In this document: positions 34,614 through 43,762 of the stretch, one piece after another
Layout of the letters: each line of letters begins with the position of its first letter
Numbering within the stretch: position 1 is the first letter of the stretch
NCBI GenBank assembly: GCA_002699585.1
Contig: PABP01000038.1
Span: 744,001 to 808,000, forward strand
Source of the DNA: Anaerolineaceae bacterium
GTDB taxonomy: Bacteria; Chloroflexota; Anaerolineae; Aggregatilineales; Phototrophicaceae
Direction: 5' to 3'
DNA: 64,000 nt
Position numbers and translations under genes: made by a program
Notes under the pieces: generated by a model
What the model was told of the DNA's origin: nothing
Databases searched by the model: none
The model's input: the letters and a program-made list of their open reading frames with translations, nothing else

Positions 34614-36152
34614 ATGGACAATCGCCCTGTGCGACTGCGCTTATTTGCTAGATGGTTATTATGGCTGGTCAGTGCCAGCCTGCTGGTTGCTGCCCCCATT
34701 GTCAGCGCCCAGACATATACGGACAGCAGCCCTATCGACCTGGACAGCCTGCCCAGCTGCGACTTCACTGAAAGAAGCGGCATCCCGAATATGAACGTCG
34801 GGGCAGTGGTCATCAACTTTGAGACGGGCGAAGGCTGTGTGGAAAATCTGGATCGCACTTTCCAGATCGCCAGCGTGCCCAAGTTATTCATCGCCGGGGC
34901 ATTCTACGAATGGATGCTCGAAGGGCGCATTTCTGCATCGACACCGATTACGTTCACCGACACCTATTGGATGGGTGGGCGCAATGCCTGCCTTCAGGAA
35001 GTCGACCTGGGACGCAGTTTTAGCTCCAGGGAGTTGGTCGAGTTAATGATCTATTGCAGCGATAACGCTGCCACCTGGATGGTCATGGATGCCCTGGGCG
35101 CGAGCCGGGTGCAGGAATACATTGATTCGCTGGACATTGATGGCATCGGCCCAGTGCTGCCTTACAGCGATGTCGACCGCATTAAACTGGCTTATCTGGA
35201 CCCCTTCTGGGCCAGTGTACCGCGTGGATTGTCCTCGCGTTATTGGCGGCGGCGCTGGACCAACGGGCTGGTCCCGGAGTATTTTGACGAAACACCAGAC
35301 TATACTCGCGAGCAGCGCATTGAAGCCAATCAGTACTATATGGATACCGCCGAAACCAATACGGCCACGCCACGCGCCATCGCTGAATTCATGCTCAAGC
35401 TACGCGATGACCGGGCCAATGCCAGCGGCAACGAATCCCTGGTCGCCAGCCTGATTTTTAACGCCATGCTCAAAAATCAGCGAGAAAACACGGCGCAGGC
35501 CTTCCCCGGCACGCTGTTGATTGGTGCGAAGAACGGCTTTGATACCGGGTTGACGGCTGAGGTCAACGTGGTGTTCGATGAGGTGGGCGGCTTTTTGCCC
35601 AGCGCGATGTTCATTATCTTCACACAGCAAGAGGATTTGAGCGTGCCATACGTTCAGCAGCCAGGGGACTATTTTGGCGTGCTGAACACCTATTTACGCA
35701 ACCTATCGCCGGAACTGGTCGGGCGGCTGCTGGGTGACGATGTCACCGTGATACCGCCTGTGACACCCAGTCCCAGCGTACGGATGATCCGCTACCAGAG
35801 TGAAGACATCCTCAACCCCTGCTGGCGACCCTATCGTCTGTCCGGCTATGATGCCGCCACGGTCGATACCCTGCAAAGCTGCCTGAACGGCGTTTTTTCC
35901 TGGGATGTCGCTCCCCTGGATGAGTCGTTAGGGGTGATGACCGTCTTGGGCAACCTAACTGGCGCGGAAAACAGGATCGTGCTGGTTTTCACCGCGCCCA
36001 ATGGTACGCCCTATTCTTACCAGACAGAAGCGGACTTCGCACGACAGGCGGCAGTCTACTGGCTGCACCCAATCAATATGGCTGGGCAATGGACACTCGA
36101 TATCTACCTGAACCTGGAACGCATCCATTCTGAGACTTTTATGGCAGGCTAG
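34614..36152 (+). CDS. Exported serine hydrolase of the class A beta-lactamase fold
   Basis: 512 residues with a signal peptide (about 1-33, ending VSAQ). The three active-site elements of class A enzymes are visible: SVPK (SxxK, after FQIA, about residue 86), SDN in YCSDNAATW (about 147), and KNG in LIGAKNGFDTG (about 307). The C-terminal 150 residues form an extra beta-rich domain (TAPNGTPYSYQTEADF) outside the family core. It may cleave beta-lactams or act on peptidoglycan or another ester/peptide; the extra domain argues against a simple resistance enzyme. The start codon of nfi lies one base after its stop. Confidence 0.75.
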   Translation: MDNRPVRLRLFARWLLWLVSASLLVAAPIVSAQTYTDSSPIDLDSLPSCDFTERSGIPNMNVGAVVINFETGEGCVENLDRTFQIASVPKLFIAGAFYEWMLEGRISASTPITFTDTYWMGGRNACLQEVDLGRSFSSRELVELMIYCSDNAATWMVMDALGASRVQEYIDSLDIDGIGPVLPYSDVDRIKLAYLDPFWASVPRGLSSRYWRRRWTNGLVPEYFDETPDYTREQRIEANQYYMDTAETNTATPRAIAEFMLKLRDDRANASGNESLVASLIFNAMLKNQRENTAQAFPGTLLIGAKNGFDTGLTAEVNVVFDEVGGFLPSAMFIIFTQQEDLSVPYVQQPGDYFGVLNTYLRNLSPELVGRLLGDDVTVIPPVTPSPSVRMIRYQSEDILNPCWRPYRLSGYDAATVDTLQSCLNGVFSWDVAPLDESLGVMTVLGNLTGAENRIVLVFTAPNGTPYSYQTEADFARQAAVYWLHPINMAGQWTLDIYLNLERIHSETFMAG

Positions 36153-36153
36153 C

Positions 36154-36846
36154 ATGGCTCAATCACTACTTCCTGAGGAACCCTTGCACGACTGGCAGCT
36201 TGCGCCAGCCGATGCTCGCAAATTACAAGCCCAGCTTTCTACCCAGTTGGTAGACGAACCGCTGTCGCTATCGGATATTTCGCTGGTGGCAGGCGTTGAT
36301 GTCAGTGTGAAGGACAACGTGTCGCGGTCAGCCATTGTGGTCATGACCTTCCCTGAGATGGAAGTCATTGAGATCGAGCGCGCTGTGAGGCCCACTGACT
36401 ATCCTTATGTGCCGACGCTGCTCACCTTCCGTGAAGGGCCAGTGCTGCTTAAAGCCTTTGCTAAATTGCAAAATCGACCGGATGTCTATCTGTTCGATGG
36501 CATGGGACGCATTCACCCACGCAAAGCGGGCATCGCCGCCCATATGGGGCTATGGCTGCAAGCACCGACTATCGGCGTCGGCAAATCGCACCTGTTGGGC
36601 GATTATGAACCCGCAGGCATCGAAAAAGGCAACTACAGTCCGCTGTTCTACAAAGGGCAGCAGCTAGGCGTCGTCCTACGCACACGGACCAAGGTCAAGC
36701 CAGTGTATGTTTCTGCTGGCAATAAGATGACGCTCGACAGCGCCATTGAAATCGTCATGGCCTGCACGCTCAAATATCGCCTGCCGGAGCCAATCCGGGC
36801 GGCACACAATGCCGCTGGTGATGACGATCTAGAAGATGGCCTTTAG
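36154..36846 (+). CDS. nfi: Endonuclease V (deoxyinosine 3' endonuclease)
   Basis: 230 residues, the normal length. Catalytic motifs are present: Asp in AGVDVSV (about residue 47), Glu in LLTFREGPVLL (about 93), Asp in LFDGMGRIHPRKAG (about 115), and the wedge-type PYVPT motif before FREGP. The enzyme nicks DNA one base 3' of deoxyinosine and initiates repair of deaminated adenine. Cytosolic. Translationally linked to the serine hydrolase gene (1-base gap), though the functions do not obviously connect. Ends directly against the convergent moaB. Confidence 0.93.
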   Translation: MAQSLLPEEPLHDWQLAPADARKLQAQLSTQLVDEPLSLSDISLVAGVDVSVKDNVSRSAIVVMTFPEMEVIEIERAVRPTDYPYVPTLLTFREGPVLLKAFAKLQNRPDVYLFDGMGRIHPRKAGIAAHMGLWLQAPTIGVGKSHLLGDYEPAGIEKGNYSPLFYKGQQLGVVLRTRTKVKPVYVSAGNKMTLDSAIEIVMACTLKYRLPEPIRAAHNAAGDDDLEDGL

Positions 36847-37359
36847 CTAGCCCTTGCGTACGACCTCCCAGGCAAGGTGGTTCAACTCGGGGATAATCAG
36901 GTTTTCCATCGCTGTTTTGACAGCGTTGTTGCTACCCGGCATGCAGACAATCACCGTTTGCTTGTAGACGCCTGCGGTGGCACGGCTCATCATGGCGGCA
37001 GCGCCAATTTGCTGGTAACTAATCGTACGGAACAACTCGCCAAACCCCGGCAGGGTCTTCTCTAGATAGCGGCTGATGACGTCATAGGTCGTATCCCGCG
37101 GGGAGATGCCCGTGCCCCCATTGAACAAAACCACCTGAACTTGGGGAATAGCTACCAGGTCTTTCAGGGCGGCTTCAACCTGGTCAGGCTCATCCTGAAT
37201 GACGCGGTAAGCTTCGACTTTATGGCCCAGGCTTTCCAGGCGTTCTTCCAGGTACATATAGTTGGTATCAGTCTCTGGCGTGCGCGTATCACTCACGGTC
37301 ACGATGGCCAGCGTTACTGGCTTCTGGCCTGCTTTTTGACGATGTTCCTCTGCGCTCAT
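36847..37359 (-). CDS. moaB: Molybdenum cofactor biosynthesis protein MoaB/MogA family
   Basis: 170 residues from ATG 37359, chosen because AAGGA lies 9 bases upstream; an in-frame start at 37410 would add 17 residues. The molybdopterin-binding domain motifs are [13 protein letters not shown] (about 82-94) and [15 protein letters not shown] near the end. Members adenylylate molybdopterin (MogA activity) or have an unclear role (E. coli MoaB). No other moa or moe genes are seen in the window. Confidence 0.88.
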   Translation of the reverse strand: MSAEEHRQKAGQKPVTLAIVTVSDTRTPETDTNYMYLEERLESLGHKVEAYRVIQDEPDQVEAALKDLVAIPQVQVVLFNGGTGISPRDTTYDVISRYLEKTLPGFGELFRTISYQQIGAAAMMSRATAGVYKQTVIVCMPGSNNAVKTAMENLIIPELNHLAWEVVRKG

Positions 37360-37489
37360 AGTCCATTCCTTAAACCTGAGACTTGCGTTTTTTGGCTCGT
37401 TCGCAAGCATTTTATGACAGATAGTATAGCGTATTGATGAGACCCTTCTCTAAGTATGTTAAGAGATCGATCTTTAATGGGTTTCTTGT

Positions 37490-37518
37490 TTGACACAGCT
37501 TTAACATCGACTTAAACT
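37490..37518 (+). promoter_or_regulatory. Promoter ahead of the leader ORF and SWIM gene
   Basis: TTGACA (37490-37495), a 17-base spacer and TAAACT (37513-37518), about 30 bases before the small ORF at 37549. By eye only, but the hexamers and spacing are good. Confidence 0.6.
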
Positions 37519-37548
37519 AAAGACATCAATAAAGGAGTGCGACCAATT

Positions 37549-37626
37549 ATGGGTGTAAAAACGGATAAAAGCTTGTCCCCAAAGTGTCTGCACGGTCCAC
37601 TGATACCCAAACACGGTAAGCGTTAG
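37549..37626 (+). CDS. Possible 25-residue leader peptide
   Basis: ATG 37549 to TAG 37624-37626, preceded by AAAGGAG at 37531-37537. The peptide begins MGVKTDKSLSPKCLHGPLIP and ends KHGKR. Its last codons enter a hairpin (37610-37645), and the SWIM-domain gene starts 64 bases later. The layout fits an attenuation-type leader, but it could equally be a stand-alone small protein or spurious. Confidence 0.35.
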   Translation: MGVKTDKSLSPKCLHGPLIPKHGKR

Positions 37627-37645
37627 TTCGCCTGCCGTGTTTTTA
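37609..37645 (+). terminator. Hairpin with T tract between leader ORF and SWIM gene
   Basis: AAACACGG (37609-37616) pairs with CCGTGTTT (37636-37643) across about 19 bases and continues into TTT. It resembles an intrinsic terminator placed before, not after, the SWIM gene. Confidence 0.5.
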
Positions 37646-37689
37646 GTTCTGATAAACTCGATCAATTATTATTCACAGGAGCAATGTTT

Positions 37690-38190
37690 ATGGACACCAG
37701 CATGATTAACAAGATTCAGAAGGCTAAGGAATACGCTGAGGAGCCTGAGCGTGTGACTTTCCATACGCTGACGCTCGCCTTCCGTGGTAGCAACAACGAC
37801 TATACAGTTTCACTCGGCCCTGATGGCTGGTCATGCTCCTGCCCGGGCTGCCAGAAATACGGCATTTGCCCACATATCATGGCCGTCGAAATCAAATTCA
37901 AGCCGATGCTCAAGCGTGACCCTGTGCCTTATGCCCCCGGCCAAAACATCGTCAGCGATGTGAAAAAATCGAAGCAATACAGCGAAGAAGACGGGCACAT
38001 TACCATTCAAGCATTCAACGCCACTTTCCACGGCGATAATAAAGACCATCAGATCACCTACGATGATGGCACCTGGACCAGTACATCCAGCTTCTTCCAG
38101 ACGCATGGCGTCGGGGCTTATACGATGGCCATGGAGCGTATTCTGCAAGGCATGGTCAAACCGATTATGCTGCCCTCCACAATGGAATAA
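37690..38190 (+). CDS. SWIM zinc-finger protein with a degenerate second copy
   Basis: 166 residues from ATG 37690; AGGAG at 37677-37681 is 8 bases away, whereas the in-frame ATG 37684 is only 2 bases from it. Residues 10-68 contain a SWIM-type finger, C49-S-C51, C60-P-H62 (CSCPGCQKYGICPH). Residues 92-150 repeat the pattern (KSKQYSEEDGHITIQAF against KAKEYAEEPERVTFHTL) but every ligand is replaced: S131, S133, G142, Y144. SWIM domains bind DNA or proteins; here nothing else is fused, so the function is open. Confidence 0.7.
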   Translation: MDTSMINKIQKAKEYAEEPERVTFHTLTLAFRGSNNDYTVSLGPDGWSCSCPGCQKYGICPHIMAVEIKFKPMLKRDPVPYAPGQNIVSDVKKSKQYSEEDGHITIQAFNATFHGDNKDHQITYDDGTWTSTSSFFQTHGVGAYTMAMERILQGMVKPIMLPSTME

Positions 38191-38212
38191 ATTTAACCTA
38201 TAATTGGCAATC

Positions 38213-38248
38213 ACAAGCCCGGGGATGGTGCTATTCTCGGGCTTTTAT
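38213..38248 (+). terminator. Intrinsic terminator after the SWIM gene
   Basis: AAGCCCGGGG and CTCGGGCTT pair around ATGGTGCTATT and continue into TTAT. Confidence 0.7.
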
Positions 38249-38616
38249 AACCCAACAATAAGCCCCATTTTTTCTTCAAAGATGCTGTTAACGATGCCGT
38301 CAAAAACAACTTCAAAAATAAGTATCCATATAATGGAAACCAAAATCGCCTGTTTTGTCAGGTTTATCTAACCAATTCAGGGCAATCCATTGCAGGATTG
38401 GGTACAATTTCATTGTTTCTTCAAAGATATTGTTTAAAGTGTATGGATTATGAGCCACCCGATTGGTCATAGTTTGCTTGACATTTAGGTATAGATTGTG
38501 CAAACTCATGACTCAATTTCATAATCCACAGAAATGTACAATTTCTATGCATGTTGTTCGTATGATTTGGAACCAAGCAAAGGCACAGCCTATTGCGCGG
38601 TGGCAAATCGCTCATG
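38249..38616. other. AT-rich intergenic region with a diverged direct repeat
   Basis: About 370 bases without a supported gene. TTCTTCAAAGAT followed by TGTTTA/TGTTAA-like sequence occurs twice, at about 38274 and 38413. TTGACA at 38478-38483 may belong to an oppD promoter, but no good -10 is found at 17 bases. A 65-codon minus-strand frame here lacks support. Confidence 0.45.
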
Positions 38617-38622
38617 AGGAGG
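38617..38622 (+). promoter_or_regulatory. Ribosome binding site fixing a TTG start
   Basis: AGGAGG lies 7 bases before TTG 38630. The next in-frame ATG (38642) would be 19 bases away, so TTG is the likelier start. Confidence 0.65.
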
Positions 38623-38629
38623 TCACACC

Positions 38630-39652
38630 TTGGGCGTTTTAATGGAGGTGAAAGACCTTGTCGTCCGGTTTTATACCCAAGAAGGCACCGTCTACGCGGT
38701 TAACGGCGTATCGTATACGTTAAACGAAGGCGAGACGCTTGGGGTTGTAGGGGAAAGCGGTAGCGGTAAAAGCGTTCACGCCCTGGCTATTATGGGCTTG
38801 ATTCCGCAGCCCCCTGGCAAGATCGAAAGCGGCGAGGTTAAGTTTGAAGGGCGCGATTTGCTCAAGCTGAATAAAGAGCAAATGCGTCTGGTGCGTGGTA
38901 AAGAGATCGCTATGATCTTCCAGGACCCAATGACATCATTGAACCCGGTCTTGACCATCGGCACCCAGATTACAGAAGCATTGAAGCTGCACCTGGGCAT
39001 GAACAATTCTCAGGCGCGTCGTCGGGCGGCTGAACTGCTCGACCTGGTCGGCATCCCGGATGCAATGAACCGCCTGGACGATTATCCGCACCAGTTCTCT
39101 GGTGGTATGCGCCAACGCGTGATGATCGCTATGGGCCTGTCTTGCAATCCTAAGCTACTCATCGCTGATGAGCCGACGACGGCCCTCGATGTGACCATCC
39201 AAGCGCAAATTCTGGAACTGGTCAAGCAGCTTAAAGAAGAATTCAACATGGCGATGATCTGGATTACGCACGATCTGGGTGTGGTCGCTGGCCTATCCGA
39301 TACGATCCAGGTGATGTACGCCGGGAAAATCGTTGAGCGCGGCCCGACGAAGGAAGTTTTCCAGGATACACGCAGCGCCTATACGCTGGGCTTGCTGCGC
39401 AGCCTGCCCCGTCTGGATGGTAGCAACCGTAAGCTGATCCAGATTGAAGGCTCACCGCCAGATATGCGTATCCCACCCAAGGGCGACCCCTTTGCACCAC
39501 GCAACCCCTATGCGACGGATCGCTGCTGGGTCGATACCCCGGAATTAAAAGTTGTCGAAGGTGGCCATCCCGATCATATGGTCGCGGCCTGGTACGATTT
39601 GCGTGCCGCCTTAAAAGCCGAAGCCGAACAGGAGGCCGCAGCTCATGTCTAG
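38630..39652 (+). CDS. oppD: Oligopeptide/dipeptide ABC transporter ATP-binding protein (OppD-like)
   Basis: 340 residues from TTG 38630. Walker A GESGSGKS (about 41-48), Q-loop [13 protein letters not shown], signature [12 protein letters not shown], Walker [13 protein letters not shown] and switch His in WITHDLGVV. The C-terminal extension ([23 protein letters not shown]) is the Opp/Dpp-specific tail. Energises uptake of peptides or other solutes by a membrane complex. The oppF-like gene overlaps its end by 8 bases, but no permease or binding-protein gene lies beside them here, so the partners are elsewhere. Confidence 0.9.
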   Translation: MGVLMEVKDLVVRFYTQEGTVYAVNGVSYTLNEGETLGVVGESGSGKSVHALAIMGLIPQPPGKIESGEVKFEGRDLLKLNKEQMRLVRGKEIAMIFQDPMTSLNPVLTIGTQITEALKLHLGMNNSQARRRAAELLDLVGIPDAMNRLDDYPHQFSGGMRQRVMIAMGLSCNPKLLIADEPTTALDVTIQAQILELVKQLKEEFNMAMIWITHDLGVVAGLSDTIQVMYAGKIVERGPTKEVFQDTRSAYTLGLLRSLPRLDGSNRKLIQIEGSPPDMRIPPKGDPFAPRNPYATDRCWVDTPELKVVEGGHPDHMVAAWYDLRAALKAEAEQEAAAHV

Positions 39653-40679
39653 TACTGCACCCACTCTTCAGGATAAGTCCAAAAAAGGCAAAATGGGCGA
39701 AACTATCCTGAGCGTGAAGAATTTGAAAAAGCACTTCCCGATCAGCGCTGGTTTCATCCTCCAGCGTGAGGTCGGCGCTGTTAAAGCGGTTGATGGCGTC
39801 AGCTTTGACGTCAAGCGTGGCGAAACACTGGGCCTCGTTGGTGAGTCCGGCTGTGGTAAGAGCACGACGGGACGTACCATTTTGCAGCTTTACCGCCCGA
39901 CGGCGGGCACGGTCGAATTTGAAGGCCGTGATCTGACTGCCCTAAAAGGCAATGAACTGCGTCAGATGCGTAAAGAGATGCAAATCATTTTCCAGGACCC
40001 GTTCGCGAGCCTCAACCCGCGTATGACGGTCGGCAGCATCGTCAGTGAGCCGCTGCAAATCCATAACCTGTACCCCAACAAGCGCGAACGCCAGGAATAT
40101 GTGGAAGCCCTGTTGGAGCGTGTGGGCCTAAACCCCTACTTCATCAATCGTTACCCGCATGAGTTCTCCGGCGGCCAGCGCCAGCGTATCGGTATCGCCC
40201 GTGCCCTGGCCCTGCGTCCGAGCTTCATCGTCGCTGATGAGCCGATTTCCGCGCTCGATGTGTCGATCCAGGCGCAGGTTGTTAACCTGATGGAAGAACT
40301 ACAGGAAGAATTGGGCCTGACCTATTTGTTCATTGCCCATGACCTATCGATGGTGCGCCATATCTGCGACCGCGTGGCCGTGATGTATCTGGGTAAAATC
40401 GTTGAACTCGGCACAACCAAAGAGGTCTACGATAACCCGCTGCATCCGTATACCCAGGCTCTGCTCTCCGCAGTGCCGGAGCCGGACCCGTCGAAGGAAG
40501 CCAGCCGCCGTCGTCTTATCATTAAGGGCGACCTGCCCAGCCCGGCTAACCCACCGGCAGGCTGCAACTTCAGCACCCGCTGCCCGGTTTCGTTCGATCT
40601 GTGCTACCAGGACCCCGATCCTGAGTTGATTGAGCACAGCCCCGGCCATTGGGCGGCTTGCCATCGCGTAGCTTACTAA
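39645..40679 (+). CDS. oppF: Oligopeptide/dipeptide ABC transporter ATP-binding protein (OppF-like)
   Basis: 344 residues. A 25-residue polar N-terminus precedes the ATPase: Walker [11 protein letters not shown]-loop [14 protein letters not shown], signature [15 protein letters not shown], Walker [15 protein letters not shown] and switch His IAHDLSMV. The tail [16 protein letters not shown] has the oligopeptide-family cysteine pattern. Forms the second ATPase of an Opp-type importer with the preceding gene, to which it is translationally coupled. Followed by a strong terminator, ending the unit after only two genes. Confidence 0.9.
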   Translation: MSSTAPTLQDKSKKGKMGETILSVKNLKKHFPISAGFILQREVGAVKAVDGVSFDVKRGETLGLVGESGCGKSTTGRTILQLYRPTAGTVEFEGRDLTALKGNELRQMRKEMQIIFQDPFASLNPRMTVGSIVSEPLQIHNLYPNKRERQEYVEALLERVGLNPYFINRYPHEFSGGQRQRIGIARALALRPSFIVADEPISALDVSIQAQVVNLMEELQEELGLTYLFIAHDLSMVRHICDRVAVMYLGKIVELGTTKEVYDNPLHPYTQALLSAVPEPDPSKEASRRRLIIKGDLPSPANPPAGCNFSTRCPVSFDLCYQDPDPELIEHSPGHWAACHRVAY

Positions 40680-40698
40680 ACGCGACCTGTTTCTCAAG

Positions 40699-40731
40699 CG
40701 AAAAGCGACCTCTGATGGGGTCGCTTTTTTG
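40699..40731 (+). terminator. Intrinsic terminator after oppF
   Basis: AAAAGCGACC pairs with GGTCGCTTTT around TCTGATGG and runs into TTTT. Confidence 0.85.
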
Positions 40732-40832
40732 TTTACCTTGCCTATGTTTTACCGATTTTTACAGCATCGGGAACCTATGATGCGCGATTTTCGTTTAGAG
40801 TATAGGCAGCAGATAACCGATGGGGGAATCGT

Positions 40833-41459
40833 ATGAAGGCAAAAAACAATGACAATGCATTAGGTCTGGGGGCGTTTCTGGCCCTGTGGGTGATCGTATC
40901 CGCGTTCGGATGGTTGGCTGCGTTCATCCTGTATGAAATCGACTTTCTCAATGTCAGTGACCACGGCAGTGTCAGTTACGTGCTGCTGTTGTCAGTGGTT
41001 CCGGGGCTGCCCCTAAGCCTGTTACAAGCACGACTCGTCGCACCGAAGTTCAACATTGAGCCGAAATTCTGGTTTCTTATCTCGATGCTGGGTTGGCTGT
41101 GCAGTGCGAGTGTCCTGCACTACGTCTTTAATACCTATCTGGATTTCCCAGAACCAAGAGTCCTGATTGCGACCCTGTTTGCACCGGCAGCGATTGTGCA
41201 GTGGCTGTTCCTGCTCAACAATAGGGCCAAAGGGGCCTGGCTGTGGGTCGTGTCCGCGATCATTAGCGCCTTTGTGTTCGGCTATATTGGCGATGTCCTC
41301 GCAGACATCAGCCGCGACGGTGAGGGCTTCCAGATCCTCCTGACCGCAGGCACCCAATCGCTGGTGACGGGCGGCGTCATGTGGTGGCTGATGCAGCAGC
41401 CGCAAGCCAAAGCACAGAAGGTGAAGCAGTCTCGTAGCCCATTTTCACCCACCGATTGA
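40833..41459 (+). CDS. Hypothetical multi-pass membrane protein
   Basis: 208 residues with about six hydrophobic helices (beginning FLALWVIVSAFGWLAAFIL). A short loop LVAPKFNIEPKFW and a basic C-terminus (KAQKVKQSRS) suggest both ends are cytosolic. Start ATG 40833 lies just after GGGGGAATCGT, a plausible ribosome binding site. No family recognised and no conserved catalytic residue seen. It is flanked by the oppF terminator and an FHA gene 145 bases downstream. Confidence 0.6.
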   Translation: MKAKNNDNALGLGAFLALWVIVSAFGWLAAFILYEIDFLNVSDHGSVSYVLLLSVVPGLPLSLLQARLVAPKFNIEPKFWFLISMLGWLCSASVLHYVFNTYLDFPEPRVLIATLFAPAAIVQWLFLLNNRAKGAWLWVVSAIISAFVFGYIGDVLADISRDGEGFQILLTAGTQSLVTGGVMWWLMQQPQAKAQKVKQSRSPFSPTD

Positions 41460-41604
41460 GCGATCATAAAACTGAAAATGCCGTGTGCCATTGCTCTGTG
41501 GCGTCTTCCCGCTACAATGGAGCATGTCAGTAACGAATGTTATTTCACTCGTTATATACACATTCGTCATATACGCTGGATAAACGACGCGGAGCAAAAC
41601 ACGC

Positions 41605-43605
41605 ATGGCATTTGGTCGGCTCGACATCTTCTGGCCGGATGGCCGCCTGGAATCCGTCACACTGGATGGGCAAACCGTCTCTGTGGGTCGGGCGGCTGGG
41701 AATACGGTCGTACTCGATACGGAAACCGTATCGCGCTACCACTTCAGCATCACCCACGAAAATGACGTGGTATCCATCACCGACCTGGACAGCGAAAACG
41801 GCACCTATATCGACAGCACGCGGTTGGTCAGTAACGAAGCCCGGGTGCTGGATGGCGTTGAGGAAATCCAGGCGGGGCATCTGCGCATCATCTATACCGC
41901 GCTGGATGAAACGCCAACCGCCCCTATGCCGCTCGGCAACAATGAGGATACGCAGCGCATCGAAGTGGCAGAAGCCACGTTCCGGCTGCAAGTGGATGGC
42001 ACGCATCTGGATGTGTGGCCCGCCGCCAGCAGTTCCGCCGAGCTGGCCATCACCAATCTGGATGAGGAACCCCAGCTTTATAACGTGGAAGTGGCTGGAC
42101 TGCCACGCGGCTGGGCGCGTGTCAACCGTCCCCGCTTAGAAGTCGAACCTAATGAAACGGCCTATGTACTGATCAACATCAAGCCACCGCGCCGTTATGA
42201 CAATGCCCCATTAACCTATCCTGCGCAGATCAATGTCTACGCCGATGAGCACCCGGAGATGGTGCTAACGGCCCCGGTCGAGGTCGAAATCCATACTTTC
42301 AGTGGGTTTGGTATGGCCCTGGCACGGCCCTTTATTGAAAATCGGGAAGCAATCCGGCTCTTTTTACATAATCAAGGTAGCGGTCCGCTAGGCATCAAAC
42401 TGCATGGCACCAGCCCAGATAAAGCCATTGCTTTCCAGCTACCCTCTGGCGTGCTGAAACTGGCCCCTGGCCAGCGCATGCAGGTCACAGGCGGGGTTGT
42501 CCCGCGCCAGCGCGCCATGCTCGGCCAACCAAGCGTCCACAATTTTAATATCTGGGCGACTGCCCAGAATAACGCCGGGTTCACAGCGGCGGTCAGTGGC
42601 AAAGCAGAGGTCGCACCGCGCTTTAAGCCCTGGCAACTGCTGGCGGCTGGCGGCATCGCCGTATCGATCTTGATACTGGGACTGATGGCACTCATTGGGT
42701 TGCTTGCCCCGCGCCCCCCGGCACTGCATGACCTGAGCGTCAACAGTGGCCAACTGGCCCAGGGCGACACGCTCATCCTGACTTGGATTGGCGAAAACCT
42801 CGATGACATCAATATACGCGTTAATCAAGCGCCCTACCTGACGCTGCCGGGGAACACCGACCGCGTCGAGATTGATACCAGCGAACTATCCGGCGACATC
42901 ACGCTGACAGTACAGGGCAGCGGCGGCGGCGAAACAGTCGAAGCCAGCGTGCCCGTGTATATCTACCGCGAGATGGTCGTCGAATCCTTCATGGTCGACC
43001 CGGCGAATCTGGTGCGTTATGTGGTCACGACGATTACAGTCAGTTGGGATGTTCCCGGCGCGACGACCGTCGAAATTAACGGGCTGGACGCCTTCACCAA
43101 TGCCCCCATTGAAAACACATTTGGCCCAACAGGCCAGATACCGGGCATCAGTGGCGTCGCCAGTGGTCCGATTATCCTGGCTTTGCGCGCTGAAGATGAA
43201 GTTGGCAACGTGATTGAAGACTCCTTTACGCTCACTGTCAGCGACGCCTACTGCATCGCCAACACCGATGTCACCCTGCGCGAAGGCCCTAACCTCAATA
43301 ACCAGCAAATCGGCACGGTACCATCGGGCGAGCGCGTCATCATAGATGCCCAGGATGGCGGCGCGGCCTGGCTGCGGGTAGCCTTGCCCAGCGGCGTGTT
43401 GGGTTGGGGACAACGCGGGTTCTTCACCTGCGATGCGGGCTTCCGAGTCGAGGAATTACGGGCAATCCTGGATGTACCCCCACCGCCACCCACCGCTTCG
43501 CCCACACCCATACTGACAGCGACGCCAACCCTGGCACCGCCATCGGCCACAGTGGACATCATACCAACGATCAACCCGGCCTCGACCTCCACTAGCAGCC
43601 CATAA
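41605..43605 (+). CDS. FHA - transmembrane - SH3b surface signalling protein
   Basis: 666 residues. An N-terminal FHA domain (about 12-95: VSVGRAAGN, SRYHFSI, SENGTYID) is followed by a large beta-rich region (about 125-345), one membrane helix (about 348-370, LLAAGGIAVSILILGLMALIG), an Ig-like region (about 375-545) and an SH3b domain (about 550-615, VTLREGPNLNNQQIG, GWGQRGFF). The C-terminus is Pro/Thr/Ser-rich. If the FHA domain is cytosolic, the SH3b end is outside, so the protein would link phosphothreonine signalling to the cell wall. The large beta region on the cytosolic side is odd. Located before the PstS-like exported protein. Confidence 0.72.
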   Translation: MAFGRLDIFWPDGRLESVTLDGQTVSVGRAAGNTVVLDTETVSRYHFSITHENDVVSITDLDSENGTYIDSTRLVSNEARVLDGVEEIQAGHLRIIYTALDETPTAPMPLGNNEDTQRIEVAEATFRLQVDGTHLDVWPAASSSAELAITNLDEEPQLYNVEVAGLPRGWARVNRPRLEVEPNETAYVLINIKPPRRYDNAPLTYPAQINVYADEHPEMVLTAPVEVEIHTFSGFGMALARPFIENREAIRLFLHNQGSGPLGIKLHGTSPDKAIAFQLPSGVLKLAPGQRMQVTGGVVPRQRAMLGQPSVHNFNIWATAQNNAGFTAAVSGKAEVAPRFKPWQLLAAGGIAVSILILGLMALIGLLAPRPPALHDLSVNSGQLAQGDTLILTWIGENLDDINIRVNQAPYLTLPGNTDRVEIDTSELSGDITLTVQGSGGGETVEASVPVYIYREMVVESFMVDPANLVRYVVTTITVSWDVPGATTVEINGLDAFTNAPIENTFGPTGQIPGISGVASGPIILALRAEDEVGNVIEDSFTLTVSDAYCIANTDVTLREGPNLNNQQIGTVPSGERVIIDAQDGGAAWLRVALPSGVLGWGQRGFFTCDAGFRVEELRAILDVPPPPPTASPTPILTATPTLAPPSATVDIIPTINPASTSTSSP

Positions 43606-43762
43606 AACAGGTTTGGTAGCGTCACAAGGCATGCAAGCGACAATCGTAGGTTATAATGACTGCGGCACACTTACTCTGGCATTGATCTTTTTTGTCATAT
43701 GATCTGCCGGGTAAATGCGAACAACCAAGCTGATAATCCACTTAAAAACAGGAGCATAGATC

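Noticed and set aside
38312-38509. 65-codon minus-strand frame in the oppD upstream region
   Set aside because: No Shine-Dalgarno sequence and no sign of selection; it lies in low-complexity AT-rich DNA.
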